Shown piece after piece: positions 35,871 to 41,324 of a stretch of 41,324 nucleotides of DNA (position 1 is its first letter; each line of letters begins with the position of its first letter). The position numbers were made by a program, and so were the translations under genes. The stretch is from Beggiatoa sp. (lineage in GTDB: Bacteria > Pseudomonadota > Gammaproteobacteria > Beggiatoales > Beggiatoaceae). The stretch covers positions 1-41,324 of the forward strand of contig QKBZ01000257.1 of NCBI GenBank assembly GCA_003245895.1. The letters run 5' to 3'. The notes under the pieces were generated by a model. It was given only the letters and a program-made list of their open reading frames with translations. It made no database searches and was not told the origin of the DNA.

Positions 35871-37370
35871 TTAGCTTTGCTGTTCATCTGCAAACCACGG
35901 GGCGCGCGCTGCCATGATTAAGGCACCGGCCCGTTGCTCGTCCATATCTTCTAAGGTGATGAGGTCGTCAATCGCTTGCTCTGCCAGATCATCCATACTG
36001 ACAATGCCACGACGGGCCAATGCCCACGCGAGTTCCTCGGTCATACCCTCCATATTTAACAAGTCTTCAGAGGGTGTTTGCTCACCGTCTAAATGTTCTT
36101 CGTCGGCAATTGCCGAGGTAACGAGCACGTCTTTCGCCCGTGTGCGCAGTTCTTTTACGATGTCTTCGTCAAAGTCATCAATTTCTAACATTTCATTGAG
36201 CGGGACGTAGGCCACTTCTTCCAAGCTGGAAAAGCCTTCTTGTACCAAAATCGTCGCCACATCTTCATCCACATCTAAATGCGTGATAAACATGTCTAAT
36301 AAGGCACGGGTTTCGGCTTCTTGCTTGGTTTCGGCTTGTGATTCTGTCATCACATTCAGCGTCCAACCGGTTAATTGGCTGGCGAGGCGCACGTTTTGAC
36401 CGTTTTTGCCAATCGCTTGTGATAATTGTTCTTCACGCACCGCAACGTCCATGCTGTGAGCGTCTTCGTCCACAATGATCGAGACAACTTCTGCCGGAGA
36501 CATGGCATTGATCACGAACTGAGCAGGGTTTTCATCCCATAAGATGATGTCCACCCGTTCGCCTGCTAATTCATTAGAGATGGCTTGTACACGCGAGCCG
36601 CGCATACCGACACAAGCACCCACTGGATCAATACGAGAATCGCGGGTCTTAACCGCAATTTTAGCACGCAAACCAGGGTCTCGCGCCGCGCCAATAATTT
36701 CGATTAACTGTTCGCCAATTTCCGGCACTTCTAATTTGAATAATTCAATTAAGAAATCAGGTGCAGTACGGCTTAAAAATAATTGTGGGCCGCGTTGTTC
36801 TGAGCGCACGCTTTTTAAGTAACCACGCAAGCGATCATTCGGGCGCATTGGCTCACGCGGGATTAAATCTTCGCGGTGAATTAAGGCTTCTACGTTGTTA
36901 CCTAAGTCTAAGATGACGTGACCGCGTTCGAGGCGTTTAATTACGCCGCTGAGCAATTCACCTTGGCGGTCAATATAGGCATCAACCACTTGGCTGCGTT
37001 CTGCTTCGCGAATTTTTTGTACAATGACTTGTTTTGCGGTTTGTGCGCCAATCCGTTGAAAGCTAACCGATTCAATTGCTTCTTCAACGTATTCACCCAC
37101 AACAGCCTCTGCACGTTGTGTTTGTGCATCGCTCAAGCTGATTTGGCGGTCGGTGTATTCTAATTTTTCATCTTCCACAATCAGCCAACGGCGGAATGCT
37201 CTGTATTCACCGGTATGGCGATTGATGGAGACGCGCACATCAAAATCTGTATTTTGGCTTTTTCGGGTCGCACTGGCTAAGGCGCATTCTAAGGCATCAA
37301 AAATAATACTTTTATCAACGCCTTTTTCGTTGGCGACTGCATCAACAACCAGCAAAATCTGCTTACTCAT
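35871..37370 (-). CDS. nusA: Transcription termination/antitermination factor NusA
   Basis: A 499-residue protein (E. coli 495). It binds RNA polymerase and nascent RNA to tune pausing, termination and antitermination. Order: N-terminal polymerase-binding domain (MSKQILLVVDAVANEKGV), S1 domain near 135-200 (GELLSGVIKRLERGHVILDLG), two KH domains (KIAVKTRDSRIDPVGACVGMRG; AIGKNGQNVRLASQLTGW), then two acidic AR-type repeats at the C terminus, as in gammaproteobacteria. Start chosen at ATG 37370 with AAGGA upstream; the frame opens 7 codons earlier. Autoregulation of this operon through leader terminators is known in E. coli. Confidence 0.96.
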   Translation of the reverse strand: MSKQILLVVDAVANEKGVDKSIIFDALECALASATRKSQNTDFDVRVSINRHTGEYRAFRRWLIVEDEKLEYTDRQISLSDAQTQRAEAVVGEYVEEAIESVSFQRIGAQTAKQVIVQKIREAERSQVVDAYIDRQGELLSGVIKRLERGHVILDLGNNVEALIHREDLIPREPMRPNDRLRGYLKSVRSEQRGPQLFLSRTAPDFLIELFKLEVPEIGEQLIEIIGAARDPGLRAKIAVKTRDSRIDPVGACVGMRGSRVQAISNELAGERVDIILWDENPAQFVINAMSPAEVVSIIVDEDAHSMDVAVREEQLSQAIGKNGQNVRLASQLTGWTLNVMTESQAETKQEAETRALLDMFITHLDVDEDVATILVQEGFSSLEEVAYVPLNEMLEIDDFDEDIVKELRTRAKDVLVTSAIADEEHLDGEQTPSEDLLNMEGMTEELAWALARRGIVSMDDLAEQAIDDLITLEDMDEQRAGALIMAARAPWFADEQQS

Positions 37371-37491
37371 TGGTGTTATCCTTCCCGTCATGGAGTGAAC
37401 AAAGTGACTCCATTGGTTTATTCATTATCGCTGCCAGTTTTAACAGGGAGGCGGCTGTTAACTGTGTGATAGCCTAACATCCAACTAGCAT

Positions 37492-37986
37492 TTAATTGCG
37501 TTTTGTCTTTAAAAACGCTTGTATATCTTCATTCGTTGGGTCTAAGTGGGCGCGGTCGATGGTGTCATACGGTAGCGTATAGCGTTCGTTGTCAACGTCT
37601 ATTTCTACTTGCGCCGCTGCTTGATCCACAGCTTTAATTAAGCCGGTAAATTTGCGTCGTCCGTGTATTGCTCGATTTAAGCGGACATGTACCCGCGAGC
37701 CACAGAATTGCGCAAAGTGCGCTAAGGTAAAGAGCGGACGGTCTAAACCTGGAGAGGAAACCTCTAAGGTGTATTGCCCTGAAACAGGGTCTTCAACATC
37801 TAACACACCACTAATTTGATGGCTGACTTGTTCGCAATCATCAATGTTAATGCCATTTTCATGGTCGATATAAACGCGCAATAATAAGCCGCGTTTACCT
37901 TGTGAAATGCGTTCTATGCCTAACAATTCGTAGCCTAAAGCGCTAACGACGGGTGTTAATAAAGTTTCTAAATGTTTGTCTAGCAT
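37492..37986 (-). CDS. rimP: Ribosome maturation factor RimP
   Basis: A 164-residue protein needed for 30S assembly. Signatures: GYELLGIERISQGKRGLLLRVYID, INIDDCEQVSHQISGVLDVEDP, YTLEVSSPGLDRPLF. The first gene of the operon, 121 nt before nusA. No tRNA gene lies upstream, unlike the metY arrangement in E. coli. Two minus-strand terminators lie between it and any far upstream promoter. Confidence 0.95.
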   Translation of the reverse strand: MLDKHLETLLTPVVSALGYELLGIERISQGKRGLLLRVYIDHENGINIDDCEQVSHQISGVLDVEDPVSGQYTLEVSSPGLDRPLFTLAHFAQFCGSRVHVRLNRAIHGRRKFTGLIKAVDQAAAQVEIDVDNERYTLPYDTIDRAHLDPTNEDIQAFLKTKRN

Positions 37987-38032
37987 CGTGGGTGTGTGTA
38001 AATTGGCTCAAGTACCAAATGTCAGAAACAAA

Positions 38033-38053
38033 AAATGGGCGTAAAGCCCATTT
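38033..38053 (-). terminator. Minus-strand terminator-like hairpin in the rimP leader
   Basis: AAATGGGC (38033-38040) and GCCCATTT (38046-38053). On the minus strand the stem is followed by a T-rich tract (TTTTTGTTT), so it would stop a transcript coming towards rimP. It ends about 45 nt before the rimP start. Confidence 0.65.
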
Positions 38054-38161
38054 AGTTAAGTTGATACTGTGCCAATGTGCATCGGCAAAGATGGCCTAAA
38101 ATCGGCAACTTTAGCTGATCAACTTTGTTCAATACACCTTTCCTAAGTGTCAAAAGCGTAT

Positions 38162-38189
38162 AATAAAAAACCCCAGCAATTGGGGTTTT
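38162..38189 (-). terminator. Second minus-strand terminator, about 110 nt further upstream
   Basis: AAAACCCCA (38167-38175), loop GCAAT, TGGGGTTTT (38181-38189). On the minus strand it is followed by six T residues. Read on plus, the T tract is only four. The two terminators bracket about 110 nt. Confidence 0.75.
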
Positions 38190-38410
38190 AGATCAATACA
38201 GTCAACGCTGGCTTTACCTAGTGTTGTCTATCTAGCCAGATATTTTAGTGTATAGCGGCCTTTATCGCAACTATTGCGCAAAAACTGTTGTAGTTTCGTC
38301 AAAGAGTTGGCAGTGTTTGGCCTATCCGTTGCCGTTATTTTACCTGTGCATGACAGACTTGATCCTAATGCTTAAACAACCACACCATGTAAGATGAACT
38401 TATGAGCATT

Positions 38411-38454
38411 GTCGGGTTTGCGCCGCGTCTTTTTGCGGTGCGAACGGGGAGACT
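38411..38454 (+). repeat. GTAGG-type palindrome, TTTGCGCCGCG variant with altered head
   Basis: GTCGGGTTTGCGCCGCGTCT then TTTTGCGGTGCGAACGGGGA. It matches 5473-5517 except for the head (GTCGG for GTAGG) and a few bases. Confidence 0.75.
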
Positions 38455-38465
38455 GTCACAGTCTT

Positions 38466-38565
38466 GTAGGGCGGATAAGGCGTAAGCCGTCATCCGCCGC
38501 AAGTAGCTTGGTGCAAGCTTCAACTGTGTTATGTCGGATGACGGCTAACGCCTTATCCGACCTAC
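38466..38565. repeat. Inverted pair of REP-like palindromes (BIME-like)
   Basis: Copy 1 (38466-38498, plus) GTAGGGCGGATAAGGCGTAA then GCCGTCATCCGCC. Copy 2 (38533-38565) is inverted, ending TTATCCGACCTAC. The spacer contains AGCTTGGTGCAAGCTT, itself a small palindrome; the pair at 6762-6860 has a similar AAGCTTG-bearing spacer, so both pairs probably share one ancestor. Confidence 0.85.
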
Positions 38566-38622
38566 AAAAATCATTTTAGCGTGTATTAGCGATAAGGTGT
38601 AACGGCGAGACAAGGAATCAAT

Positions 38623-40002
38623 ATGAGTGGTATTAAAGACAGTTACGTTAAATTAAAACAGCCTGATCAAGACCGTTTAATGCAAAGCTGCGAACGTATT
38701 GACGACGTAGATGCCAGTATTGCAGAACGTTTAAGCGAAGCGGCACAGCGTTTTCGTGAGTTTATCGAACGTCATTTACCACAGCTCAGCAGCACAGAAG
38801 CCAGCCAAGCCGCTATTATGCCCAGTCACAGCGGTTCTACACCGTCTTCACTGACGGATGCAGAACAGGCACAGTCACAAGCCACGCAACAGCTCAGCCA
38901 ACAATTTCAGCAGCAATTAAGCCGCTTACTCGATGCGCCCAACGAACAACAAGCCCCATTATTACGAGAACATTGCGAACAATTAAACGAAGCTCTTAAA
39001 CAACAACAGCAGCGTTTTCAACAGCACACCCGCGCTTTATATCAATCGCAATTAGAACGGCGACAAGATGAAAAAAGTTTAGCGTCGCAGTGGTTGGCGC
39101 GTTTGCGCGAGTTATTAGAGCCATTAAGCGAGCATGAAGCATTGGATTTAATGCCCGCAGGCGTGTTAACACCGTTTGATGAAACTTTACAGCAATGTGA
39201 TCAATATTATCAACGCGGCTATTATCAGGCTGCGTTAGCCGCTAGCCATGAATGTTATTTGCAAGCGCAACAGTTACGCTTAGAATTCGAGGCCACGCGC
39301 TTAACGCAAGCGGCTTGGCTGAATTTAGCGCAATATCGCCTTGCGGCGGCTAAAGCGACCGCTGAAGTGCAAAAACAAGCACAGTTTCGTTTTAGCGTTG
39401 GCGGGGCTGAAACCATTATTACCGCAGACATTGATTACTGGACAGATGGCCACTTAAGCCATTTGCAACAACAGTTAAATACCTTAGAACAACAATTAAA
39501 TGTACCTAATCGATTAAATACCGCACAATTACAACATTTAGTGATTCAAATTGAACAGCAACGGGCGCAACTCATGGCTCTAAGTGCTGATGCGCAAACC
39601 GCTTTAATTGCCTCGCAGTTACGCCATAATATTGGTCAAACCATCGAACATTCTTTAGCCAATGCCGGTTGGGAAGTGGTGGATGCCACCTATGAGCAAC
39701 AAGATTTTCGCCGCGCCATGCACATTAAATTGCGCAATTTCCAAGGCGATGAAATGGTGACCATTATTCAGCCTGCGCAAGCAGTGACCCCGCTGGATTC
39801 ACGTTTAAATATTGCATTTTTTGAATTAACCGCTGACGAACGCACGCGCCAAGCGCGTTTACAGCAAATGGTACAAGCATTACAACAACAAGGTTTAGAG
39901 GTTTCCACACCCCGTTGTCGTGCAGGCACGGAGCAGCAAAGCAGTGGCGAACGCGAGTTACTCGATTTTGAGCAGCTACGTCCTGCCCCTCAACATCGTT
40001 AA
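38623..40002 (+). CDS. Gln-rich coiled-coil protein, unknown
   Basis: A 459-residue, probably cytoplasmic protein with no recognised family. Residues 1-60 are charged and helical, 60-90 low-complexity, 90-330 rich in Gln/Leu/Ala heptads (QQLSQQFQQQLSRLL, QQQLNTLEQQLN), so most is coiled coil. A compact C-terminal domain (about 340-430) has alpha/beta character: NIGQTIEHSLANAGWEVV, then MHIKLRNFQGDEMVTII and LNIAFFELTADERTR. No membrane helix or catalytic motif. AAGGA lies 6 nt before ATG 38623, so initiation is sound. A globin gene starts 30 nt after its stop and is probably co-transcribed. A structural or scaffolding role is suggested, not shown. Confidence 0.7.
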   Translation: MSGIKDSYVKLKQPDQDRLMQSCERIDDVDASIAERLSEAAQRFREFIERHLPQLSSTEASQAAIMPSHSGSTPSSLTDAEQAQSQATQQLSQQFQQQLSRLLDAPNEQQAPLLREHCEQLNEALKQQQQRFQQHTRALYQSQLERRQDEKSLASQWLARLRELLEPLSEHEALDLMPAGVLTPFDETLQQCDQYYQRGYYQAALAASHECYLQAQQLRLEFEATRLTQAAWLNLAQYRLAAAKATAEVQKQAQFRFSVGGAETIITADIDYWTDGHLSHLQQQLNTLEQQLNVPNRLNTAQLQHLVIQIEQQRAQLMALSADAQTALIASQLRHNIGQTIEHSLANAGWEVVDATYEQQDFRRAMHIKLRNFQGDEMVTIIQPAQAVTPLDSRLNIAFFELTADERTRQARLQQMVQALQQQGLEVSTPRCRAGTEQQSSGERELLDFEQLRPAPQHR

Positions 40003-40032
40003 TCATTTATCCCGCTATGAAGGATTATTGCT

Positions 40033-40443
40033 ATGACACCCGAGGACATTAAATTAGTACAAGCCAGTTGGAGCAAAGTCACGCCAATTGCCGAACAAGC
40101 TGCGATGTTGTTTTATAACCGCTTGTTTGAAATTGAGCCGAGTGTAAAAGAGTTATTTAAAGGGGATATGCAAGCACAGGGCAGACGTTTAATGGCGATG
40201 ATTGACATGGCCGTCGTGAATTTGCATCAATTAGATAAAATCATTTTTGAACTTCGCGCCTCAGGCGTGCGCCATGTGGGTTACGGCGTTAAACCAGAAC
40301 ATTATCAAAAAGTAGGCACTGCCTTGTTATGGACTTTGGAGCAAGGCTTAAAAGAAGAATTTACCCCAGAAGTTAAAGCCGCATGGATTTCTGTGTATGG
40401 TACGTTGTCTAGCACCATGATTGCCGCAGGTGGCATGGCTTAA
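40033..40443 (+). CDS. Single-domain bacterial haemoglobin
   Basis: A 136-residue three-over-three globin, Vitreoscilla-haemoglobin type, without a flavohaemoglobin reductase domain. CD1 Phe is F42 (ELFKGDM), the E7 distal position is probably Gln (Q49), and the proximal F8 His is H81 in ASGVRHVGYGVKPEHY. It should bind O2 or NO and may buffer oxygen or detoxify NO, which suits a microaerophile, but this is inferred. AGGATT lies 7 nt before ATG 40033. The gene follows the coiled-coil gene by 30 nt. A REP-like repeat follows closely. Confidence 0.92.
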   Translation: MTPEDIKLVQASWSKVTPIAEQAAMLFYNRLFEIEPSVKELFKGDMQAQGRRLMAMIDMAVVNLHQLDKIIFELRASGVRHVGYGVKPEHYQKVGTALLWTLEQGLKEEFTPEVKAAWISVYGTLSSTMIAAGGMA

Positions 40444-40447
40444 GGTC

Positions 40448-40480
40448 GTAGGATGGGCTGACGCAGGAAGCCCATCCTAC
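40448..40480. repeat. GTAGG-headed palindrome, GATGGGCT type
   Basis: GTAGGATGGGCTGACGCAGG then AAGCCCATCCTAC. Perfect 11-bp stem GTAGGATGGGC/GCCCATCCTAC apart from the short loop. It may act as a shared terminator between the convergent globin and 64-residue genes. Confidence 0.85.
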
Positions 40481-40495
40481 GCATTTTGCTAAAAC

Positions 40496-40690
40496 TTATT
40501 GTTTCCACGCTGCAAAATTATCCGCGTTGTGTTGTTCGCCGTCGCTATAACCTGCGCTATAGGCTTCTGTTACACGTTGTTCTTCACGCATAGGGTTTTG
40601 TAAGTAGCCCCCCATCCAACCGAGAATATACTCTCGATCCACGTTTTGCCGCTCCATCGTGCTAACTGCTTCATAATACGTTTTATCCAT
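40496..40690 (-). CDS. Small conserved-looking protein, unknown
   Basis: A 64-residue acidic, helical protein (MDKTYYEAVSTMERQNVDRE, then WMGGYLQNPMREEQRVTEAY and SAGYSDG). It has no signal peptide or cysteines. AAGGAGG lies 7 nt before ATG 40690, among the best ribosome binding sites in the window, which argues for a real gene. I do not recognise a family. It converges on the globin gene. Confidence 0.65.
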   Translation of the reverse strand: MDKTYYEAVSTMERQNVDREYILGWMGGYLQNPMREEQRVTEAYSAGYSDGEQHNADNFAAWKQ

Positions 40691-40855
40691 CTGCCAGCCT
40701 CCTTAAGTGTTGGTAAAACAGCATCATGTTTGATTAAGCATAACACAATATAAGCATTTCATTATGGATGATTAATCTTATTGCTGGGTAAAATTTCTTT
40801 ATGCGGGGTAGTCTTGGCGCGAGAAAATATGCCGTTTCAAAAAAACAAGCTTCTT

Positions 40856-40888
40856 GTAGGTCGGATAAGGCGATAGCCGTCATCCGAC
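40856..40888 (+). repeat. REP-like palindrome
   Basis: GTAGGTCGGATAAGGCGATA then GCCGTCATCCGAC, the same stem as 6762. Confidence 0.85.
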
Positions 40889-40918
40889 ATGGCTAGGATA
40901 CGGTATATCAGTCAATTT

Positions 40919-41048
40919 TTTCTCGTTCCCATCGTCCCGATGGGAATGCATACTGTGTCGCTCCAGCGGCACGTTTAGTTGCATAAGCTGTCGTTGGAAC
41001 CTGATTCGCGCCGCTGGAGCGACGCGGCAGGCATTCCCACCAAGATGG
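40919..41048. repeat. Second copy of the CGTTCCCA palindromic repeat, right arm interrupted
   Basis: TTCTCGTTCCCATCGTCCCG near 40919 opens the copy; GTCGCTCCAGCGGC (40957-40970) and GCCGCTGGAGCGAC (41010-41023) are its inner arms, identical to those at 5568-5634. The right outer arm runs CATTCCCACCAAGATGGT and should continue GGGAACGAGAA, but a CACTACC motif starts there instead. Confidence 0.8.
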
Positions 41049-41049
41049 T

Positions 41050-41214
41050 CACTACCATTAAGTTAAAGACATGCACGCTTGTAGGGTGTGCGAAATGCCG
41101 CCACGGAGTTTGCGTGTCGCAATGCACTTGCTCGGCATTTTGCGCACGCGGAGAAGTTCTAACATCATGCAGACTTCTCCGCGTTCGCACCGCAAAAAGA
41201 CGCGGCGCAAACCC
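41050..41214. mobile_element. Left part of a second CACTRCC element carrying GTAGG palindromes
   Basis: CACTACCATTAAGTTAA (41050-41066) is followed by GTAGGGTGTGCGAAATGCCG (41081-41100), inverted as CGGCATTTTGCGCACGC near 41132-41148, and then an inverted TTTGCGCCGCG repeat (41172-41214). No inverted CACTRCC end is found before the window ends, so the right border lies outside or is lost. Confidence 0.65.
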
Positions 41215-41324
41215 TTGTATCTTATAAGCATTCATGATTAGCTACCATGAATAGGAAATCAGAGAGGCTGAGCAAACCCTGAGACCATCGAGTCTGTGAC
41301 GTAGATAAGCCACTGAGTTTCCAT

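Larger units (their letters stand above)
37987..38622. other. Divergent intergenic region: rimP leader, terminators, REP pair
   Basis: These 636 nt hold two minus-strand terminator hairpins, a GTAGG-type TTTGCGCCGCG repeat and an inverted REP pair. I looked for a tRNA, 6S-like or tmRNA sequence on both strands and did not find one. No credible protein gene is present. Confidence 0.5.
40691..41324. other. Repeat-dense terminal region without a supported gene
   Basis: The stretch from 40691 to the window end has one REP, one long palindromic repeat, one composite element start and one inverted TTTGCGCCGCG repeat. About 60 nt after 40691 belong to the 64-residue gene's promoter. A minus-strand frame from the right edge to a stop at 41259 encodes only 21 residues in view, too little to call. 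Confidence 0.5.

Noticed and set aside
38054-38400. tRNA, 6S RNA or tmRNA upstream of rimP
   Set aside because: No T-loop GGTTCGAATCC-type sequence, no tmRNA tag and no 6S-like central bubble could be found on either strand.
41259-41324. C-terminal end of a minus-strand gene entering from the right edge
   Set aside because: Only 21 codons are in view, with no motif; it may be chance.

Overview
The window looks like chromosome from a free-living gammaproteobacterium of moderate to low GC. Marker genes (FtsH, MutL, RlmE, HemB and the RimP-NusA-IF2-RbfA-TruB operon) are of gammaproteobacterial type. A DUF928/haemagglutinin-type secretion pair, a Ras-like GTPase, a Roadblock protein, a Vitreoscilla-like globin and many short palindromic repeats suggest a Thiotrichales / Beggiatoa-like filamentous sulfur bacterium. 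That assignment is inference; no rRNA is present to settle it.

Layout. 1-325: nested repeats. 326-2457: a Ras-like GTPase followed by a soluble hybrid histidine kinase. 2513-4841: urease structural genes ureABC without accessory genes. 4936-6690: a HemG-like flavodoxin convergent with hemB. 6875-15812: two methyltransferases, a two-domain glycosyltransferase and two large exported proteins, one with the codon use of a very highly expressed gene. 15876-19541 (minus): a DUF928 protein with 25 tandem GVSR repeats, followed by a haemagglutinin-type TPS exoprotein. 19973-25322: mutL, a 14-TM-type MFS exporter, a DEDD exonuclease and rlmE. 25431-28259: ftsH, then folP, whose Shine-Dalgarno lies in the 3' arm of the terminator between them. 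28611-30656: an AT-rich accessory cluster (HEPN/Abi_2, McrA-like HNH nuclease, glycine-rich membrane protein) with repeats on both sides. 31050-31409: a Roadblock/LC7 protein. 31529-37986 (minus): truB, rbfA, infB, nusA, rimP, with two minus-strand terminators in the leader. 38623-40690: a Gln-rich coiled-coil protein, a single-domain globin and a small conserved-looking protein. 40691-41324: a dense repeat patch.

The most unusual signal is in the intergenic DNA. Many short palindromes share the head GTAGG but carry different stems; the commonest is close to the enterobacterial REP/PU sequence. At three loci the head follows a 17-nt motif, CACTRCCATTAAGTTAA. At 21977-22223 this motif forms terminal inverted repeats of an element inserted into another palindrome, flanked by a perfect 10-bp direct repeat, which indicates a mobile, probably MITE-like unit. 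No transposase or RAYT gene is present in the window.

Functional links: translation and RNA maturation (rimP operon, rlmE), protein quality control (ftsH), folate (folP), haem (hemB, possibly the flavodoxin, with the globin as a haem user), nitrogen (urease), surface/export (DUF928-TPS, the two exported proteins, the glycosyltransferase) and possible anti-phage defence (28611-30656).
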